Origin: Sideroxydans sp. CL21
Lineage (GTDB): Bacteria; Pseudomonadota; Gammaproteobacteria; Burkholderiales; Gallionellaceae
Direction of reading: 5' to 3'
DNA: 64,000 bases
NCBI RefSeq assembly: GCF_902459525.1
Contig: NZ_LR699166.1
Coordinates: forward strand, 124,001-188,000
The notes under the pieces were generated by a model. It was given only the letters and a program-made list of their open reading frames with translations. It was not told where the DNA came from and ran no database searches. Positions 8,346 to 19,277 of the stretch are shown here, in pieces. The first letter of the stretch is position 1, and each line of letters opens with the position of its first letter. Both the position numbers and the translations under genes were made by a program.

Positions 8346-9500
8346 TTACAAACCGCGCGATAAGTCACCGCGCAGGAATCCCGACAAAGGCTGATCCAAT
8401 CCCTTGCCCAGGGCGATGACTTTGAACAGCTCGCCCATTTCGGCAGGGCTGGTGAGTTTTTGCAATTGCGCGGAAAGCGGTGCATATGCTTTTACATTTT
8501 CCGGTGAGACCTCACCGAGAAAATCCGTCACACCATTATTGATCAGAAAATGCGCCTGCGAGGTGTAGCCCAGAAAGTGTGCACCGTGATCGATTGCGGT
8601 TTCAGCGATAGCGGTGAAGTCCACATGCGCAGTAATGTCCTGCAGGCCCGGCAGATAGAACGGATCATCGTGCGTGTGGTGACGGTAATGACACATCAGG
8701 GTGCCGCGTGTCCGTTGCGGATGGTAATACTCGCCTGCACCGAAACCGTAGTCGATGAACAGCATGGCTCCTGTTTCAATGCGCTCGCACAGGCTGGCGA
8801 TCAGACCGCGCGCGGTGAGCGAGATTTCGCTAAGGTAATCGTCGGGCACCTTGATTTTCATTGCGATGTCGAGCAGCACTGGTGATTCCGGCAGTCTGTC
8901 CTGCCAGTTGAAATGGTTGGCTACGGTTGTCACACCGCGTTCCAAGATGCGCTGATTCGTCCAGTACATCAGATGGACCGGAAACGCATCCAGCACCTCA
9001 TTGCCGATGACTGCACCGGAGATTTTTTCCGGCAAGGCATCCAGCCAGTGCACGCGATCCGCGAGATGCGGCAGTTTTTCGCGCAGCAGTGCCTGCTGGC
9101 GCTCGCGCAGATCGGCGCTTACCTCCAGTATCGAATAACTTTCCGGCAGTTCGTCACGCCGTTCGAGTTCGCCGAGAATATCGAGCGCGAGTTTTCCGCT
9201 GCCCGCTCCGAGTTCCAGGATGTGCGGCGAGCTGGCCTGCATCACTTCGATCAATTGCTTTGCGACGGTCCTGCCGAACAGGGTGGAGAGTTCCGGCGCA
9301 GTGATGAAATCGCCCTCCCCGCCAAATTTTCTGGATCCGGCGGTGTAGTAACCCAGACCGGGCGCATATAGCGCCAATTCCATGAAACGTGAAAAGGGAA
9401 TCCATCCGCCCTGTGCGGCAATGTCGTTGCGGATGAGGTCGCACAATTTGGCGCTGTGAACAAGAGCGTCGGGTCCGGGGACAGGCAAGGTGATGGGCAT
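8346..9500 (-). CDS. MidA/NDUFAF7-type SAM-dependent methyltransferase
   Basis: A 384-residue member of COG1565 (DUF185). The SAM-binding motif ILELGAGSGKLALDIL lies near residue 100, preceded by the family segment GYYTAGSRKFGGEGDFITAPE, with VIGNEVLDAFPVHL further on. The eukaryotic relative NDUFAF7/MidA methylates an arginine in a complex I subunit; the bacterial substrate is not established and is not inferred here. The gene is divergent from the SDR gene at 9546, and the two starts are only 45 bases apart, so their promoters overlap or share sequence. Confidence 0.88.
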   Translation of the reverse strand: MPITLPVPGPDALVHSAKLCDLIRNDIAAQGGWIPFSRFMELALYAPGLGYYTAGSRKFGGEGDFITAPELSTLFGRTVAKQLIEVMQASSPHILELGAGSGKLALDILGELERRDELPESYSILEVSADLRERQQALLREKLPHLADRVHWLDALPEKISGAVIGNEVLDAFPVHLMYWTNQRILERGVTTVANHFNWQDRLPESPVLLDIAMKIKVPDDYLSEISLTARGLIASLCERIETGAMLFIDYGFGAGEYYHPQRTRGTLMCHYRHHTHDDPFYLPGLQDITAHVDFTAIAETAIDHGAHFLGYTSQAHFLINNGVTDFLGEVSPENVKAYAPLSAQLQKLTSPAEMGELFKVIALGKGLDQPLSGFLRGDLSRGL

Positions 9501-9545
9501 GGTCGGGTATAATTCAACAGTTGCGAGAGTTTAGTGGGGAATACG

Positions 9546-10286
9546 ATGCAAGGCAAAACAGTATTGGTGACAGGCGGGGCAAAGCGCGTCGGCGCGGCTA
9601 TCGTGCGCCGTTTGCATGCGGCAGGCGCGAACGTCGCAATCCATTGTCATGTCTCGTTGCAGGATGCGCAGGCTCTGCGTGCCGAATTGAACGAGCAGCG
9701 TCCCGATTCGGCCTGCACCGTGCAGGCGGACCTGCTGGATATCTCCGCCTTGCCGCGCGTGATAGAGGAGGCCATCGGGCAATTCGGTCATCTCCATGCG
9801 CTGGTCAACAACGCCTCCAGTTTTTATCCCACGCCGCTGGATCAAATGAACGAGCAGCAATGGAACGACCTGCTCGGCACCAACCTGAAGGCGCCATTGT
9901 TCCTGGCTCAGGCAGCTGCAAGCGAGTTGCGCCGCAGCCACGGATGCATCGTCAATATCGTCGATATCCACGCCGATTTTCCGATGCACGGACACTTGCT
10001 GTATAACGTGGCCAAGACGGGCCTGGCTGGGCTCACCCGCGCGTTGGCGCAGGAACTTGCGCCGCAGATACGTGTTAACGGGGTCGCGCCGGGCATCAAT
10101 CTCTGGCCGGAAAGCGCAGCGTGGCAAGATGTGGAACAGCGCCGCAGACTCGTTGCACATACTCCGCTCAAACGCGAGGGCGAGCCGGACGACATCGCCA
10201 GGACCGTGCAATTCCTGATCGCCGACGCACCCTATATCACGGGCCAGATATTGGCGGTCGACGGGGGGCGCAGTATCAACCTTTGA
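9546..10286 (+). CDS. folM: Pteridine-reductase-like short-chain dehydrogenase
   Basis: A 246-residue SDR with the NADP-binding motif [16 protein letters not shown] at the N-terminus and the catalytic YNVAKTG (YxxxK) motif near residue 155. TGGAKRVG with Arg after the glycines is typical of the FolM/PTR1 group, which reduces dihydromonapterin or dihydrofolate using NADPH. The chosen ATG at 9546 has GTGGGGA just upstream; the GTG at 9534 is in frame but has no good ribosome site. The next gene, ttcA, starts 7 bases after the stop, indicating co-transcription. The symbol is assigned by family resemblance; substrate not proven. Confidence 0.75.
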   Translation: MQGKTVLVTGGAKRVGAAIVRRLHAAGANVAIHCHVSLQDAQALRAELNEQRPDSACTVQADLLDISALPRVIEEAIGQFGHLHALVNNASSFYPTPLDQMNEQQWNDLLGTNLKAPLFLAQAAASELRRSHGCIVNIVDIHADFPMHGHLLYNVAKTGLAGLTRALAQELAPQIRVNGVAPGINLWPESAAWQDVEQRRRLVAHTPLKREGEPDDIARTVQFLIADAPYITGQILAVDGGRSINL

Positions 10287-10293
10287 AACTAAA

Positions 10294-11148
10294 ATGAACG
10301 ACATCACTCAACCCATCCATTTCGAGCACCATTCCACCAACTTCAATCGCCTTAAGGGACGGCTGGAGCACATGGTCGGCAAAGCCATCGGCGATTTCAA
10401 CATGATCGAAGAGGGCGATACCGTGATGGTGTGCCTGAGCGGGGGCAAGGATTCCTATACCCTGCTGGATATCCTGCTCACCTTGCGCAAACGCGCGCCC
10501 ATCGATTTCAGGATCGTGGCGATGAACCTCGACCAGAAGCAGCCGGGCTTCCCGGCCGATGTGTTGCCGAATTATCTGAAGAATCTCGGCGTGGACTTTC
10601 ACATCGAGACACAGGATACCTACTCCATCGTCAAGGCCAAGATCCCCGAGGGCAAGACCACCTGTTCCCTCTGTTCGCGGCTGCGTCGCGGCATCATCTA
10701 CAAAGTGGCGGGAGAATTGGGTGCGAACAAGATCGCGCTGGGACACCACCGCGACGATATGGTGGAGACGCTGTTCCTGAACATGTTCTTCGGCGGCAAA
10801 CTCAAAGCCATGCCGCCCAAGCTGGTCACCGACAAGGGCGACCACATCGTCATCCGTCCGCTGGCCTATTGCGCCGAGAAGGACATCGCCCGTTATGCGC
10901 GCGGCATGGAATTCCCCATCATCCCGTGCAACCTGTGCGGCTCGCAGGAGAACCTGCAACGCCAGAACATTAAAGAGATGCTCACACAGTGGGAACGCCA
11001 GTATCCGGGGCGTTCCCAGACCATTTTTTCCGCCATGCAAAGCGTCAAACCTTCACACCTGCTCGACGCGAATTTGTTCGACTTCAAAAATATCCAGTTG
11101 GGAACGGCGGTGGATGAAGGCGATGTTGCCTTCGATCAGGAAATCTGA
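10294..11148 (+). CDS. ttcA: tRNA 2-thiocytidine biosynthesis protein TtcA
   Basis: A 284-residue PP-loop ATPase that inserts sulfur at C32 of certain tRNAs to give 2-thiocytidine. The PP-loop [11 protein letters not shown] is near residue 47. Two Cys pairs that hold the Fe-S cluster are seen as CSLCSR (residues ~122-125) and CNLCGS (~213-216). The [20 protein letters not shown] segment is diagnostic for TtcA. It immediately follows the SDR gene. Confidence 0.95.
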   Translation: MNDITQPIHFEHHSTNFNRLKGRLEHMVGKAIGDFNMIEEGDTVMVCLSGGKDSYTLLDILLTLRKRAPIDFRIVAMNLDQKQPGFPADVLPNYLKNLGVDFHIETQDTYSIVKAKIPEGKTTCSLCSRLRRGIIYKVAGELGANKIALGHHRDDMVETLFLNMFFGGKLKAMPPKLVTDKGDHIVIRPLAYCAEKDIARYARGMEFPIIPCNLCGSQENLQRQNIKEMLTQWERQYPGRSQTIFSAMQSVKPSHLLDANLFDFKNIQLGTAVDEGDVAFDQEI

Positions 11149-11208
11149 CATAGAATTTGTATATTCGTGAACAAGCCTTTCCATGCAAACGTTGAATTGG
11201 AGCAAATA

Positions 11209-12489
11209 ATGTATTCCGGGCAAATTCGTATCCTGTGTGTCTTGTGCGCCTTATTTCTGGCCGGATGTACCACCCCGGTCAGCACCAATATCAAGCCTTC
11301 TGCGGAGCATGTCGCCAAATACAACGACCTGTCCGATCTTGACGTAGTGGCCACCCTGGAAAAGAACGTGAACGATGCCAGGAATGCCAACATGCCATTC
11401 CTGGCGCCGAGTTATTTCCGCGAAGCTTCGCAAGTCCTGAGCGAAAGCCAGAGTGCGCTGGGCAATAAATCCAGGGAGGTGCTGGTAAGCAACGCGGCCA
11501 AGGGCGATGCCATTCTGGAAAAAGGCAGAGCCGTAATGGCCATCGTGCAATACCGTTTTGCCAAGGAGCTGGAGTACAAGGCGCAACTGGAAGAACACGG
11601 CGCGCCCAAACTGTTGCCCAGGGAATATGAAAAAGTAATGGGCGATCTTTCCGGTTTGATTGGAAAAGTGGAGCGCGAGCAGCCGGAGAGCATTGACAGG
11701 GAAAAGGCGGCTTTGCTCCAGTCGATGCTGGATCTGGTGATCAAGGCCATCCAGGAAGGTGCGCTGCATGAAAGCGAACTCATCAACGCAGACAGCAGGA
11801 TGAAGAACGCCGACAAGCAGGCACCGTTGACTTATAGCCAGGCACTGCGCGTGTACCAGGACGCCAAGAGCCGGATCGCCGCCGCGCATGACGACAAGGA
11901 ACTGGTGCAGCGCTTGGGCGCGGAAGCCACGTTTGCCGCGCGCCACGCACAACAGATCAATGAGCGCGTTGCCCTGTTGCAAATCCAGCTGAAGATTAGC
12001 GCGGCCAGTGTTGCTTCGGTGGGCGGTGTGACGAGCGACGTCGGAGCTCAGGAGAATGTGCAACCCGAAGGCAAGGCATCAGGTACTGACCGGGTCACCC
12101 TTGAAAAAATTGTTCTGCAGGAAGAAGACCGGTTGCGGAGCATCTCCGCTGCGTTGAAACTCAGAGACCTGCGCGATTTGCCGCTGGAAAAGCAGGTTGA
12201 GGAAATCAAGCGCGCAGCCACGGATGCCGTAAATCAGCCCAATGGCGAGGCAACCATACAGGATTATGAAGCACGCCTGACAGCGGCCAACAATGGGATC
12301 CAGCAGGGAGTGGCCGAACTGGAACAGAAAGACAAACAACTGGTCGAGAAGGATGATCAGCTGTCCAAGAAAGAGAAACAATTGGCCGATAAAGACAAAC
12401 AGCTGACTGACAAAGACAAACAGCTGACTGACAAAGATTCGCAGATCAAAATGCTGAAGAAAAAACTGCAAACCATGAAGCTGCTGTGA
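11209..12489 (+). CDS. Coiled-coil lipoprotein with C-terminal seven-residue repeats
   Basis: A 426-residue predicted lipoprotein: signal segment ILCVLCALFLAGC gives lipobox LAGC, with the modified Cys near residue 20. The body is mostly helical and charged, resembling the helical lipoprotein domain that often precedes an OmpA-type peptidoglycan-binding domain, but no OmpA domain follows; the protein instead ends in a coiled coil with a strict seven-residue repeat (KDKQLTD type). The ATG at 11209 is chosen because it begins the signal sequence and has GGAG upstream; the frame is open to 11167. Probably attached to the outer or inner membrane as a structural or spacer protein (inference). Loss of an OmpA domain is one possible explanation for its ending. 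Confidence 0.72.
   Translation: MYSGQIRILCVLCALFLAGCTTPVSTNIKPSAEHVAKYNDLSDLDVVATLEKNVNDARNANMPFLAPSYFREASQVLSESQSALGNKSREVLVSNAAKGDAILEKGRAVMAIVQYRFAKELEYKAQLEEHGAPKLLPREYEKVMGDLSGLIGKVEREQPESIDREKAALLQSMLDLVIKAIQEGALHESELINADSRMKNADKQAPLTYSQALRVYQDAKSRIAAAHDDKELVQRLGAEATFAARHAQQINERVALLQIQLKISAASVASVGGVTSDVGAQENVQPEGKASGTDRVTLEKIVLQEEDRLRSISAALKLRDLRDLPLEKQVEEIKRAATDAVNQPNGEATIQDYEARLTAANNGIQQGVAELEQKDKQLVEKDDQLSKKEKQLADKDKQLTDKDKQLTDKDSQIKMLKKKLQTMKLL
12324..12448 (+). repeat. 21-bp tandem repeats encoding heptads
   Basis: About six in-frame units of 21 bp at the 3' end of the lipoprotein gene encode Q-L-x-x-K-[DE]-[KDS] heptads. The two units around 12394-12440 are nearly identical in DNA, while earlier ones have drifted. 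Such arrays can expand or contract by slippage, altering coiled-coil length. Confidence 0.7.
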
Positions 12490-12527
12490 ATCCCGGAATT
12501 TAATGTAAGCGGACTTTACCGGGTTAA

Positions 12528-12989
12528 TCAGGGTTGTACCGGATTCACGGCAATCTTGAAGATTACCTTGCGTATCAGGCCGTCGCCTACCAGCGGCGCA
12601 TGCGCATCCTCCGGAAAGAAGATGCAGAAATGTTCGGGTGGCACGGCGATCCACGACACAGCCGCATCGTGGAAGAAACGGATGTCCCTCTCGATGCTGT
12701 GCTCGCTCACCGGATTGTGGCAATCCGCCAGCGGTTTCCAACCCATCTCCTCTGACCCGTCCAGCACCATCTGGATATCGATGTAACGCCGGTGCGCCTC
12801 CAGCTTGGCCGTTTCGCGCGTCTTGCCCGGCAGATGCTCCACGATCGCGATCAGGTCCTCGCCAAGAATGTGGTAACGGCCAGGCGCGAGATTGAACAGG
12901 TCGGTGTCGCGGATATAGTCGAACGCACGAGGAAACAGGGGATGCAGCGCGGTGTAACGGTCGGACTGCGAGAGGCTGGAGAAGATCAT
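12528..12989 (-). CDS. YhcH/YjgK/YiaL family cupin protein
   Basis: A 153-residue protein of the DUF386 family (YhcH, YiaL, EbgC relatives), single beta-sandwich cupin-like proteins associated with sugar or sialic-acid metabolism, some of which act as anomerases. The diagnostic stretch KLEAHRRYIDIQMVLDGSE (residues ~60-80) and the metal-binding HFCIFFPEDAHAP segment near the C-terminus are present. No sugar-catabolic genes lie next to it, so its substrate here is unknown. The downstream neighbour is convergent; the upstream gene on this strand (trhP) is 21 bases away, possibly one unit. Confidence 0.85.
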   Translation of the reverse strand: MIFSSLSQSDRYTALHPLFPRAFDYIRDTDLFNLAPGRYHILGEDLIAIVEHLPGKTRETAKLEAHRRYIDIQMVLDGSEEMGWKPLADCHNPVSEHSIERDIRFFHDAAVSWIAVPPEHFCIFFPEDAHAPLVGDGLIRKVIFKIAVNPVQP

Positions 12990-13010
12990 GGATGGATTCC
13001 TTATGTCAGC

Positions 13011-14357
13011 TTAGATGAAGCGCGCCACCATTCCTTTTGTCATTTCACCCTGCAACGGTATCTGCACGCGATGCCCGCTGCCGGGTGCGACAGTGACTGC
13101 ATTGCCTTCAAGGTTGTGCATTTCGGTGAGCTGGATGGTGTGGTTGCCGGAAGGATGGATGATCTCGAGTTTGTCGCCAACTGAAAATTTATTCTTCACG
13201 TCGATCTCGGCCACGCCATTTGCACAGGCCACGATATCGCCGACATATTGCTGGCGGAAGCTTTCGGAGTGGCCGCGCATGTAGTTCTGCTGTTCGTGCG
13301 TGTGGTGACGCTCGTAGAAGCCGTCGGTGTAGCCGCGGCTGGCCAGTGCATCCAGCGCGCCCAGCAGTTCCAGGTTGAAAGTACGGCCTTTGACGGCGTC
13401 GTCGATGGCCTGGCGATACACTTGTGCGGTGCGGGCCACGTAGTAGATGGATTTGGTGCGGCCTTCCACCTTGAGCGAGTCGATGCCGATCTTTGCCAGG
13501 CGTTCGACATGTTCAACCGCGCGCAGGTCCTTGGAGTTCATGATGTAAGTGCCGTGCTCGTCTTCCAGCACCGGCATCAGCTCGCCCGGATGATCCTTGC
13601 GCGAGATGACGTACACCTTGTCAGCTTCTGGATGGCGCGGTTGAGAACCGCAATCGGATAGCGGGCTGTCGCTGAGCGCCTTGTCGAAATCGAAGTCGAT
13701 CTTCTGGATGTCGCCCGTGCCGTCTTCGGCGGCATTGTCCACCTTATAGTCCCAGCGGCACGAGTTGGTGCAGGTGCCCTGGTTCGCATCGCGGTGGTTG
13801 AAATAACCGGAGAGCAGGCAGCGACCGGAATAGGCGATGCACAGCGCGCCATGCACGAACACTTCCAGTTCCATGTCGGGACATTCCTGGCGGATCTCTT
13901 CGATCTCGTCCAGTGAAAGTTCGCGCGAGAGGATCACGCGAGTTAGGCCGAGCGATTTCCAGAATTTCACGGCCGCGTAATTTACGGTGTTGGCTTGCAC
14001 CGACAGGTGGATCGGCATCTCGGGCCAGCGCTCGCGCACCATGGCGATCAGCCCGGGGTCGGCCATGATCAGGGCGTCCGGCCGCATCGCAATAACCGGT
14101 TCCATGTCCGCCATGTAGGTCTTCACCTTGGCGTTATGCGGCATCAGGTTGCTGGCGACGAACAGTTTCTTGCCCAGCGCGTGCGCTTCCTGTATGCCGA
14201 TTTGCAATTCTTCCAGCCTGAATTCGTTATTGCGCGCTCTCAGAGAGTAGCGCGGTTGGCCGGCATACACCGCATCCGCACCGAAGGCATAGGCGGTACG
14301 CATCTTGTCTAGCGTACCGGCAGGCAATAGCAGTTCGGGTGCGCGCAAGGTGTTCAT
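13011..14357 (-). CDS. trhP: U32 peptidase family tRNA hydroxylation protein TrhP (YegQ)
   Basis: A 448-residue U32 family protein. The start ELLLPAGTLDKMRTAYAFGADAVYAG and the conserved SGRCLLS...C cysteine cluster (CIAYSGRCLLSGYFNHRDANQ, then TCTNSCRWDY) match YegQ/TrhP, which acts in prephenate-dependent 5-hydroxyuridine formation at tRNA position 34. Family members were formerly annotated as collagenase-like proteases. The ATG at 14357 overlaps the metF stop (ATGA), so metF and trhP are translationally coupled; the frame stays open to 14456, inside metF, but that extension is not a credible protein start. Confidence 0.85.
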   Translation of the reverse strand: MNTLRAPELLLPAGTLDKMRTAYAFGADAVYAGQPRYSLRARNNEFRLEELQIGIQEAHALGKKLFVASNLMPHNAKVKTYMADMEPVIAMRPDALIMADPGLIAMVRERWPEMPIHLSVQANTVNYAAVKFWKSLGLTRVILSRELSLDEIEEIRQECPDMELEVFVHGALCIAYSGRCLLSGYFNHRDANQGTCTNSCRWDYKVDNAAEDGTGDIQKIDFDFDKALSDSPLSDCGSQPRHPEADKVYVISRKDHPGELMPVLEDEHGTYIMNSKDLRAVEHVERLAKIGIDSLKVEGRTKSIYYVARTAQVYRQAIDDAVKGRTFNLELLGALDALASRGYTDGFYERHHTHEQQNYMRGHSESFRQQYVGDIVACANGVAEIDVKNKFSVGDKLEIIHPSGNHTIQLTEMHNLEGNAVTVAPGSGHRVQIPLQGEMTKGMVARFI

Positions 14358-15193
14358 CGGTAGCCCAGACGTTTCAGGATTTCCAGCGAAGCGTTGGCCT
14401 GGTTCAGTGTGTAGAAATGCAGACCGGGCACTCCCCCCGCAATGAGCTTTTCGCATAGCTGCGTGACGACATCCAGCCCGAAGCTCTGCACCGATTCCAC
14501 ATCATCGCCGTAACCTTCCATCGTCTTGCGCATCCAGCGCGGGATCTCGGCGCCGCAAGCATCGGAAAAGCGTGCGAGTTGCGAGAAGCGCATGATGGGC
14601 ATGATGCCGGGCACGACGGGGGCCGTGACGCCGAGCTTGCGGCATTCATCGACGAAACGGAAATAGCCGTCCGTGTTGTAGAAATATTGCGTAATGGCCG
14701 AATTCGCGCCTGCATTGACCTTGCGCTTGAAGTTGAGCATGTCCTCGCGTGCAGAATTCGCCTGCGGATGAAATTCCGGATAGGCGGCGACCTCGATATG
14801 GAAATGCTCGCCGGTCTGCGCGCGGATGAACGACACCAGCTCGTTGGCATATTGAAACTCGCCGATGCTGGCCATGCCGGAAGGCAGGTCGCCGCGCAGC
14901 GCGACGATGCGTTTGATGCCCATGTCCTTGTAGGCGAACAGCAGTGCGCGGACGTTGTCGCGCGTGGAGCCGACGCAGGACAGGTGCGGGGTGGCGTTAT
15001 GGCCTTCGGCGTGTATCTGCCTGATCGTTTCCAGCGTGCGATCCTGCGTGGAGCCACCCGCGCCGAAAGTGACTGAAAAGAATTCCGGCTTCATTGCAGC
15101 CAGGCGTTGGCGAGCTGCAGTCAGCTTTTCGACGCCCTCCGGTGTCTGCGGCGGATAAAATTCAAAACTGATCGGTGTTGTTGGGCTTTCCAT
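14354..15193 (-). CDS. metF: 5,10-methylenetetrahydrofolate reductase
   Basis: A 279-residue FAD-dependent TIM-barrel enzyme that reduces methylene-THF to methyl-THF, the methyl donor for methionine synthesis. The N-terminal SFEFYPPQTPEG contains the catalytic Glu, and FFSVTFGAGGSTQD, HLSCVGSTRD and the Asp/Lys-containing RIVALRGDLP are family hallmarks. Length is normal. It lies between the small membrane protein (32-base overlap at its 5' end) and trhP (4-base overlap), and near ahcY and metK, so methyl-cycle genes are clustered here. Confidence 0.95.
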   Translation of the reverse strand: MESPTTPISFEFYPPQTPEGVEKLTAARQRLAAMKPEFFSVTFGAGGSTQDRTLETIRQIHAEGHNATPHLSCVGSTRDNVRALLFAYKDMGIKRIVALRGDLPSGMASIGEFQYANELVSFIRAQTGEHFHIEVAAYPEFHPQANSAREDMLNFKRKVNAGANSAITQYFYNTDGYFRFVDECRKLGVTAPVVPGIMPIMRFSQLARFSDACGAEIPRWMRKTMEGYGDDVESVQSFGLDVVTQLCEKLIAGGVPGLHFYTLNQANASLEILKRLGYR

Positions 15194-15551
15194 TTTTTCT
15201 CACAAGTAGTTGTGCGGCGGCTGAACTCAGCGCCCAGGAAAAGATGCTGTACAGGACTGCGCCGAATACGCCGGACCAGAAACTGTCGACCACGAAGCCG
15301 CGCAGGATGGAACCCGCGAACCAGAACATCAAGCCGTTGATGACGAAGATGAACAGCCCCAGCGTGAGCATGGTGACCGGCAGCGTCAGCACCAGAAAGA
15401 TCGGACGGATTAACGTGTTGACGAGACCCAGCACAAAAGCCGCGATGAACGCCTCCGTGAACCCGTCGACGTGTATGCCCGGCACGAAGTTCGCCACCGC
15501 CACCAGGGCGAGGGCGTTCAATGTCCAGATAAGCAGCAGTCGTATCAGCAT
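15162..15551 (-). CDS. Small four-helix membrane protein, phage holin 4_2/YvlD family
   Basis: A 129-residue membrane protein with four hydrophobic segments, matching the DUF360 (YvlD, 'phage holin family 4') group, common in bacteria and not evidence for a prophage. The segment NFVPGIHVDGFTEAFIAAFVLGLVN is characteristic. The ATG at 15551 is preferred to the TTG at 15566. Its 3' end overlaps the metF start by 32 bases, and it is transcribed with the ahcY-metF group. Function unknown. Confidence 0.8.
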   Translation of the reverse strand: MLIRLLLIWTLNALALVAVANFVPGIHVDGFTEAFIAAFVLGLVNTLIRPIFLVLTLPVTMLTLGLFIFVINGLMFWFAGSILRGFVVDSFWSGVFGAVLYSIFSWALSSAAAQLLVRKNGKPNNTDQF

Positions 15552-15621
15552 CTTTTCATTTAACAAGTTAAGAGGGGCGAACCTGACGTCCGCCCCTGAG
15601 TATCATACCCGCACAAACAGA

Positions 15622-17034
<1,413 letters not shown>

Positions 17035-17065
17035 GATTGCTCCATTCATCTAAAAAGTTAATGAA

Positions 17066-17152
17066 TGGGTGCGGTTGAATCGGGTGAACCACTGGCTCCG
17101 AGCCTGACGGGGGACTGGTTGTCCAGACCCGCTGCAGCACCCCTCGGAGGGT
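17066..17152 (-). promoter_or_regulatory. SAH riboswitch upstream of ahcY
   Basis: On the minus strand the leader contains, in order, CTCCGAGG, the GGTGCTGCAGCGGG block, a variable hairpin, CCCCGTCAGGCTCGGAG, and GCACCCA near the 3' end. These match the conserved SAH-riboswitch core from Beta- and Gammaproteobacteria: CTCCGAG pairs with CTCGGAG, and GGGTGC pairs with GCACCC. It lies between metK and ahcY and ends about 30 bases before the ahcY start. Known members turn ahcY on when SAH binds. Identification is by motif recognition, not by a covariance-model search. Confidence 0.88.
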
Positions 17153-17164
17153 GGGTAATGCGAA

Positions 17165-18328
17165 TTACAGTCCTGCGTCAGCCCTCAGAGCGGCTGCCTT
17201 GTCGGTGGCCTCCCACTTGAACTCCGGCTCTTCGCGACCGAAGTGGCCGTAGGCAGCAGTCTTTTGGTAGATCGGACGCAACAAGTCGAGCATCAGCACG
17301 ATGCCTTTGGGACGCAGGTCGAAATGCTTCTTGACCAGTGCGGTGATCTTCTCGTCGGAGATCTTGCCCGTGCCATAGGTGGTGACCATGATGCTCGTCG
17401 GTTGCGCCACGCCGATGGCGTAGCTGATCTGTACCAGGCATTTGTCGGCCAGACCGGCAGCGACGATGTTCTTCGCCACATAACGACCGGCGTAGGCGGC
17501 AGAGCGGTCAACCTTGGACGGATCCTTGCCGGAGAACGCACCGCCGCCGTGCGGGGCCGCGCCGCCGTAGGTGTCGACGATGATCTTGCGTCCGGTCAAA
17601 CCGGCATCGCCGTGCGGGCCGCCGATGACGAAACGTCCGGTCGGGTTGACCAGATATTTGATGTCGCCCTTGATGAGTTCCTTGGGCAATACGGGCTTGA
17701 TGACTTCTTCAATGACGGCTTCGCGGATCTGTTCCAGCGTCATTTCCGGAGAGTGCTGGGTGGAAAGCACCACGGTGTCGATGCTGAATGGTTTGTCGTC
17801 CACATATTTGATGGTGACTTGCGATTTTGCGTCCGGGCGCAGCCAGCTCAAGCGGCCGTCGCGGCGCATCTGTGCCTGACGCTCAACCAGGCGGTGCGAA
17901 AGATAGATAGGAAGGGGCATCAGGGTGTCGGTCTCGCGGCAGGCATAACCGAACATCAGGCCCTGGTCGCCGGCGCCCTGATCGAGCGTGTCGTCGTAGG
18001 CTTTGTCCACGCCCTGTGCGATGTCCGGGCTTTGCGTGCCATAGCAGATATGAACGGAACAACCGTCAGCATCAAAGCGAAGGTTCGGGTCGTCATACCC
18101 AATGCGGCGTATGGTGTCGCGTGCAACTTTGGCGAAATTCACTTGGGCATTGGTGGTGATCTCTCCGGCCAGAATGACCAAACCCGTGGTGACCAATGTC
18201 TCGGCTGCGATGCGTGAATGTTTGTCCTGCGCTAGAATCGCATCCACGATGGCGTCGGAAATTTGGTCTGCAACCTTGTCCGGATGGCCCTCGGACACGG
18301 ATTCGGATGTAAAAAAGTATTCGCTCAT
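17165..18328 (-). CDS. metK: S-adenosylmethionine synthetase
   Basis: A 387-residue enzyme forming SAM from methionine and ATP. The N-terminus [20 protein letters not shown] (ATP-binding His), the [12 protein letters not shown] motif and the glycine-rich [20 protein letters not shown] loop are diagnostic. The ATG at 18328 is the only start consistent with family length; the frame continues to 18475 without homology. It lies upstream of ahcY on the same strand, separated by the SAH riboswitch, so making SAM and recycling SAH are linked. Confidence 0.97.
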   Translation of the reverse strand: MSEYFFTSESVSEGHPDKVADQISDAIVDAILAQDKHSRIAAETLVTTGLVILAGEITTNAQVNFAKVARDTIRRIGYDDPNLRFDADGCSVHICYGTQSPDIAQGVDKAYDDTLDQGAGDQGLMFGYACRETDTLMPLPIYLSHRLVERQAQMRRDGRLSWLRPDAKSQVTIKYVDDKPFSIDTVVLSTQHSPEMTLEQIREAVIEEVIKPVLPKELIKGDIKYLVNPTGRFVIGGPHGDAGLTGRKIIVDTYGGAAPHGGGAFSGKDPSKVDRSAAYAGRYVAKNIVAAGLADKCLVQISYAIGVAQPTSIMVTTYGTGKISDEKITALVKKHFDLRPKGIVLMLDLLRPIYQKTAAYGHFGREEPEFKWEATDKAAALRADAGL

Positions 18329-18413
18329 GGCTCTCCGATTGTTTCTTCTGTAGTTAAATGGGCGCGCAGTATACCAAATCCCCGCCTTTATCGAATTAAT
18401 GGATTTTTCTTGA

Positions 18414-19277
18414 ATGATTATTCTGTTTGATGTCTTAGCGCGTCTGCCTTTGTCGGTATTGCACCGGATCGGCATGCTGTTCGGCTGGGTAACGTATCTG
18501 TCGTCAAGGCGTTATGCGGCACGTTTGCGCGAAAATCTGCACAAAGCAGGCCTCACGCATTCTGAAGAAGAATTCCGCAACTTGTTGCATGCAAACGTAA
18601 AAGAAGCAGGCAAGGGCGTCATGGAGCTGCCCTGGGTGTGGCGCCGTCCGCTGGAGAACGTGCTCACCGGCGTCAAGCAATGTCACGGCTGGGAACATAT
18701 GGAAGCGGCACTAGCGCAGGGCAAGGGCGTGATTGCGCTGACACCGCATCTCGGTTGTTTTGAAATCATCAGCCTGTTTATCGCTTCGCGTTTGTCGATC
18801 ACCACCATGTATCGTCCCCCGCGCTGGGCGTTTCTGGACAAGCTGATGCACGAAGGTCGCGCACGCGGCCAGACAAAACTGGCACCGACCGATCTGGGCG
18901 GCGTACGACAGATGCTCAAGACGCTCAAGCACGGCGGGATCATCGGCGTACTGCCCGACCAGGTGCCTGGTAATGGCGAGGGCGAGTGGGCACCTTTCTT
19001 CGGGCGTCCCGCATACACCATGACGCTGATAGGGAAGTTGATCAAGTCCAGCAACGCAGCGGTGGTGATGTGCAGCAGCGAGCGTTTGCCACATGGCGCA
19101 GGCTACGCCTTGCATTTCGCGCCCCTGACTATCGATATGGCCAATTCCGTCCCGGTGCAGATCAACGCGGCTTTGGAAACGGTGATACGCAATTGTCCCG
19201 AACAATACCTGTGGAGTTATAACCGTTACAAAGTACCGCGTGGCGCGCTGCCGCCGGACGCCACTGGGGACAAGTGA
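18414..19277 (+). CDS. Lipid A biosynthesis acyltransferase, LpxL-type (first copy)
   Basis: A 287-residue HtrB/LpxL/LpxM-family acyltransferase that adds a secondary acyl chain to lipid A at the inner membrane. The N-terminal hydrophobic segment anchors the protein; the catalytic HX4E motif is in TPHLGCFEI near residue 107, followed by the family segment [23 protein letters not shown] and [13 protein letters not shown]. It is translationally coupled to the second acyltransferase (TGATG junction at 19275-19279). Sequence alone does not tell the acyl chain or the acceptor position. Confidence 0.9.
   Translation: MIILFDVLARLPLSVLHRIGMLFGWVTYLSSRRYAARLRENLHKAGLTHSEEEFRNLLHANVKEAGKGVMELPWVWRRPLENVLTGVKQCHGWEHMEAALAQGKGVIALTPHLGCFEIISLFIASRLSITTMYRPPRWAFLDKLMHEGRARGQTKLAPTDLGGVRQMLKTLKHGGIIGVLPDQVPGNGEGEWAPFFGRPAYTMTLIGKLIKSSNAAVVMCSSERLPHGAGYALHFAPLTIDMANSVPVQINAALETVIRNCPEQYLWSYNRYKVPRGALPPDATGDK

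Noticed and set aside
15162..15551. Prophage holin
   Set aside because: The 'phage holin 4_2' label belongs to a widespread chromosomal membrane-protein family; no phage genes are around it.
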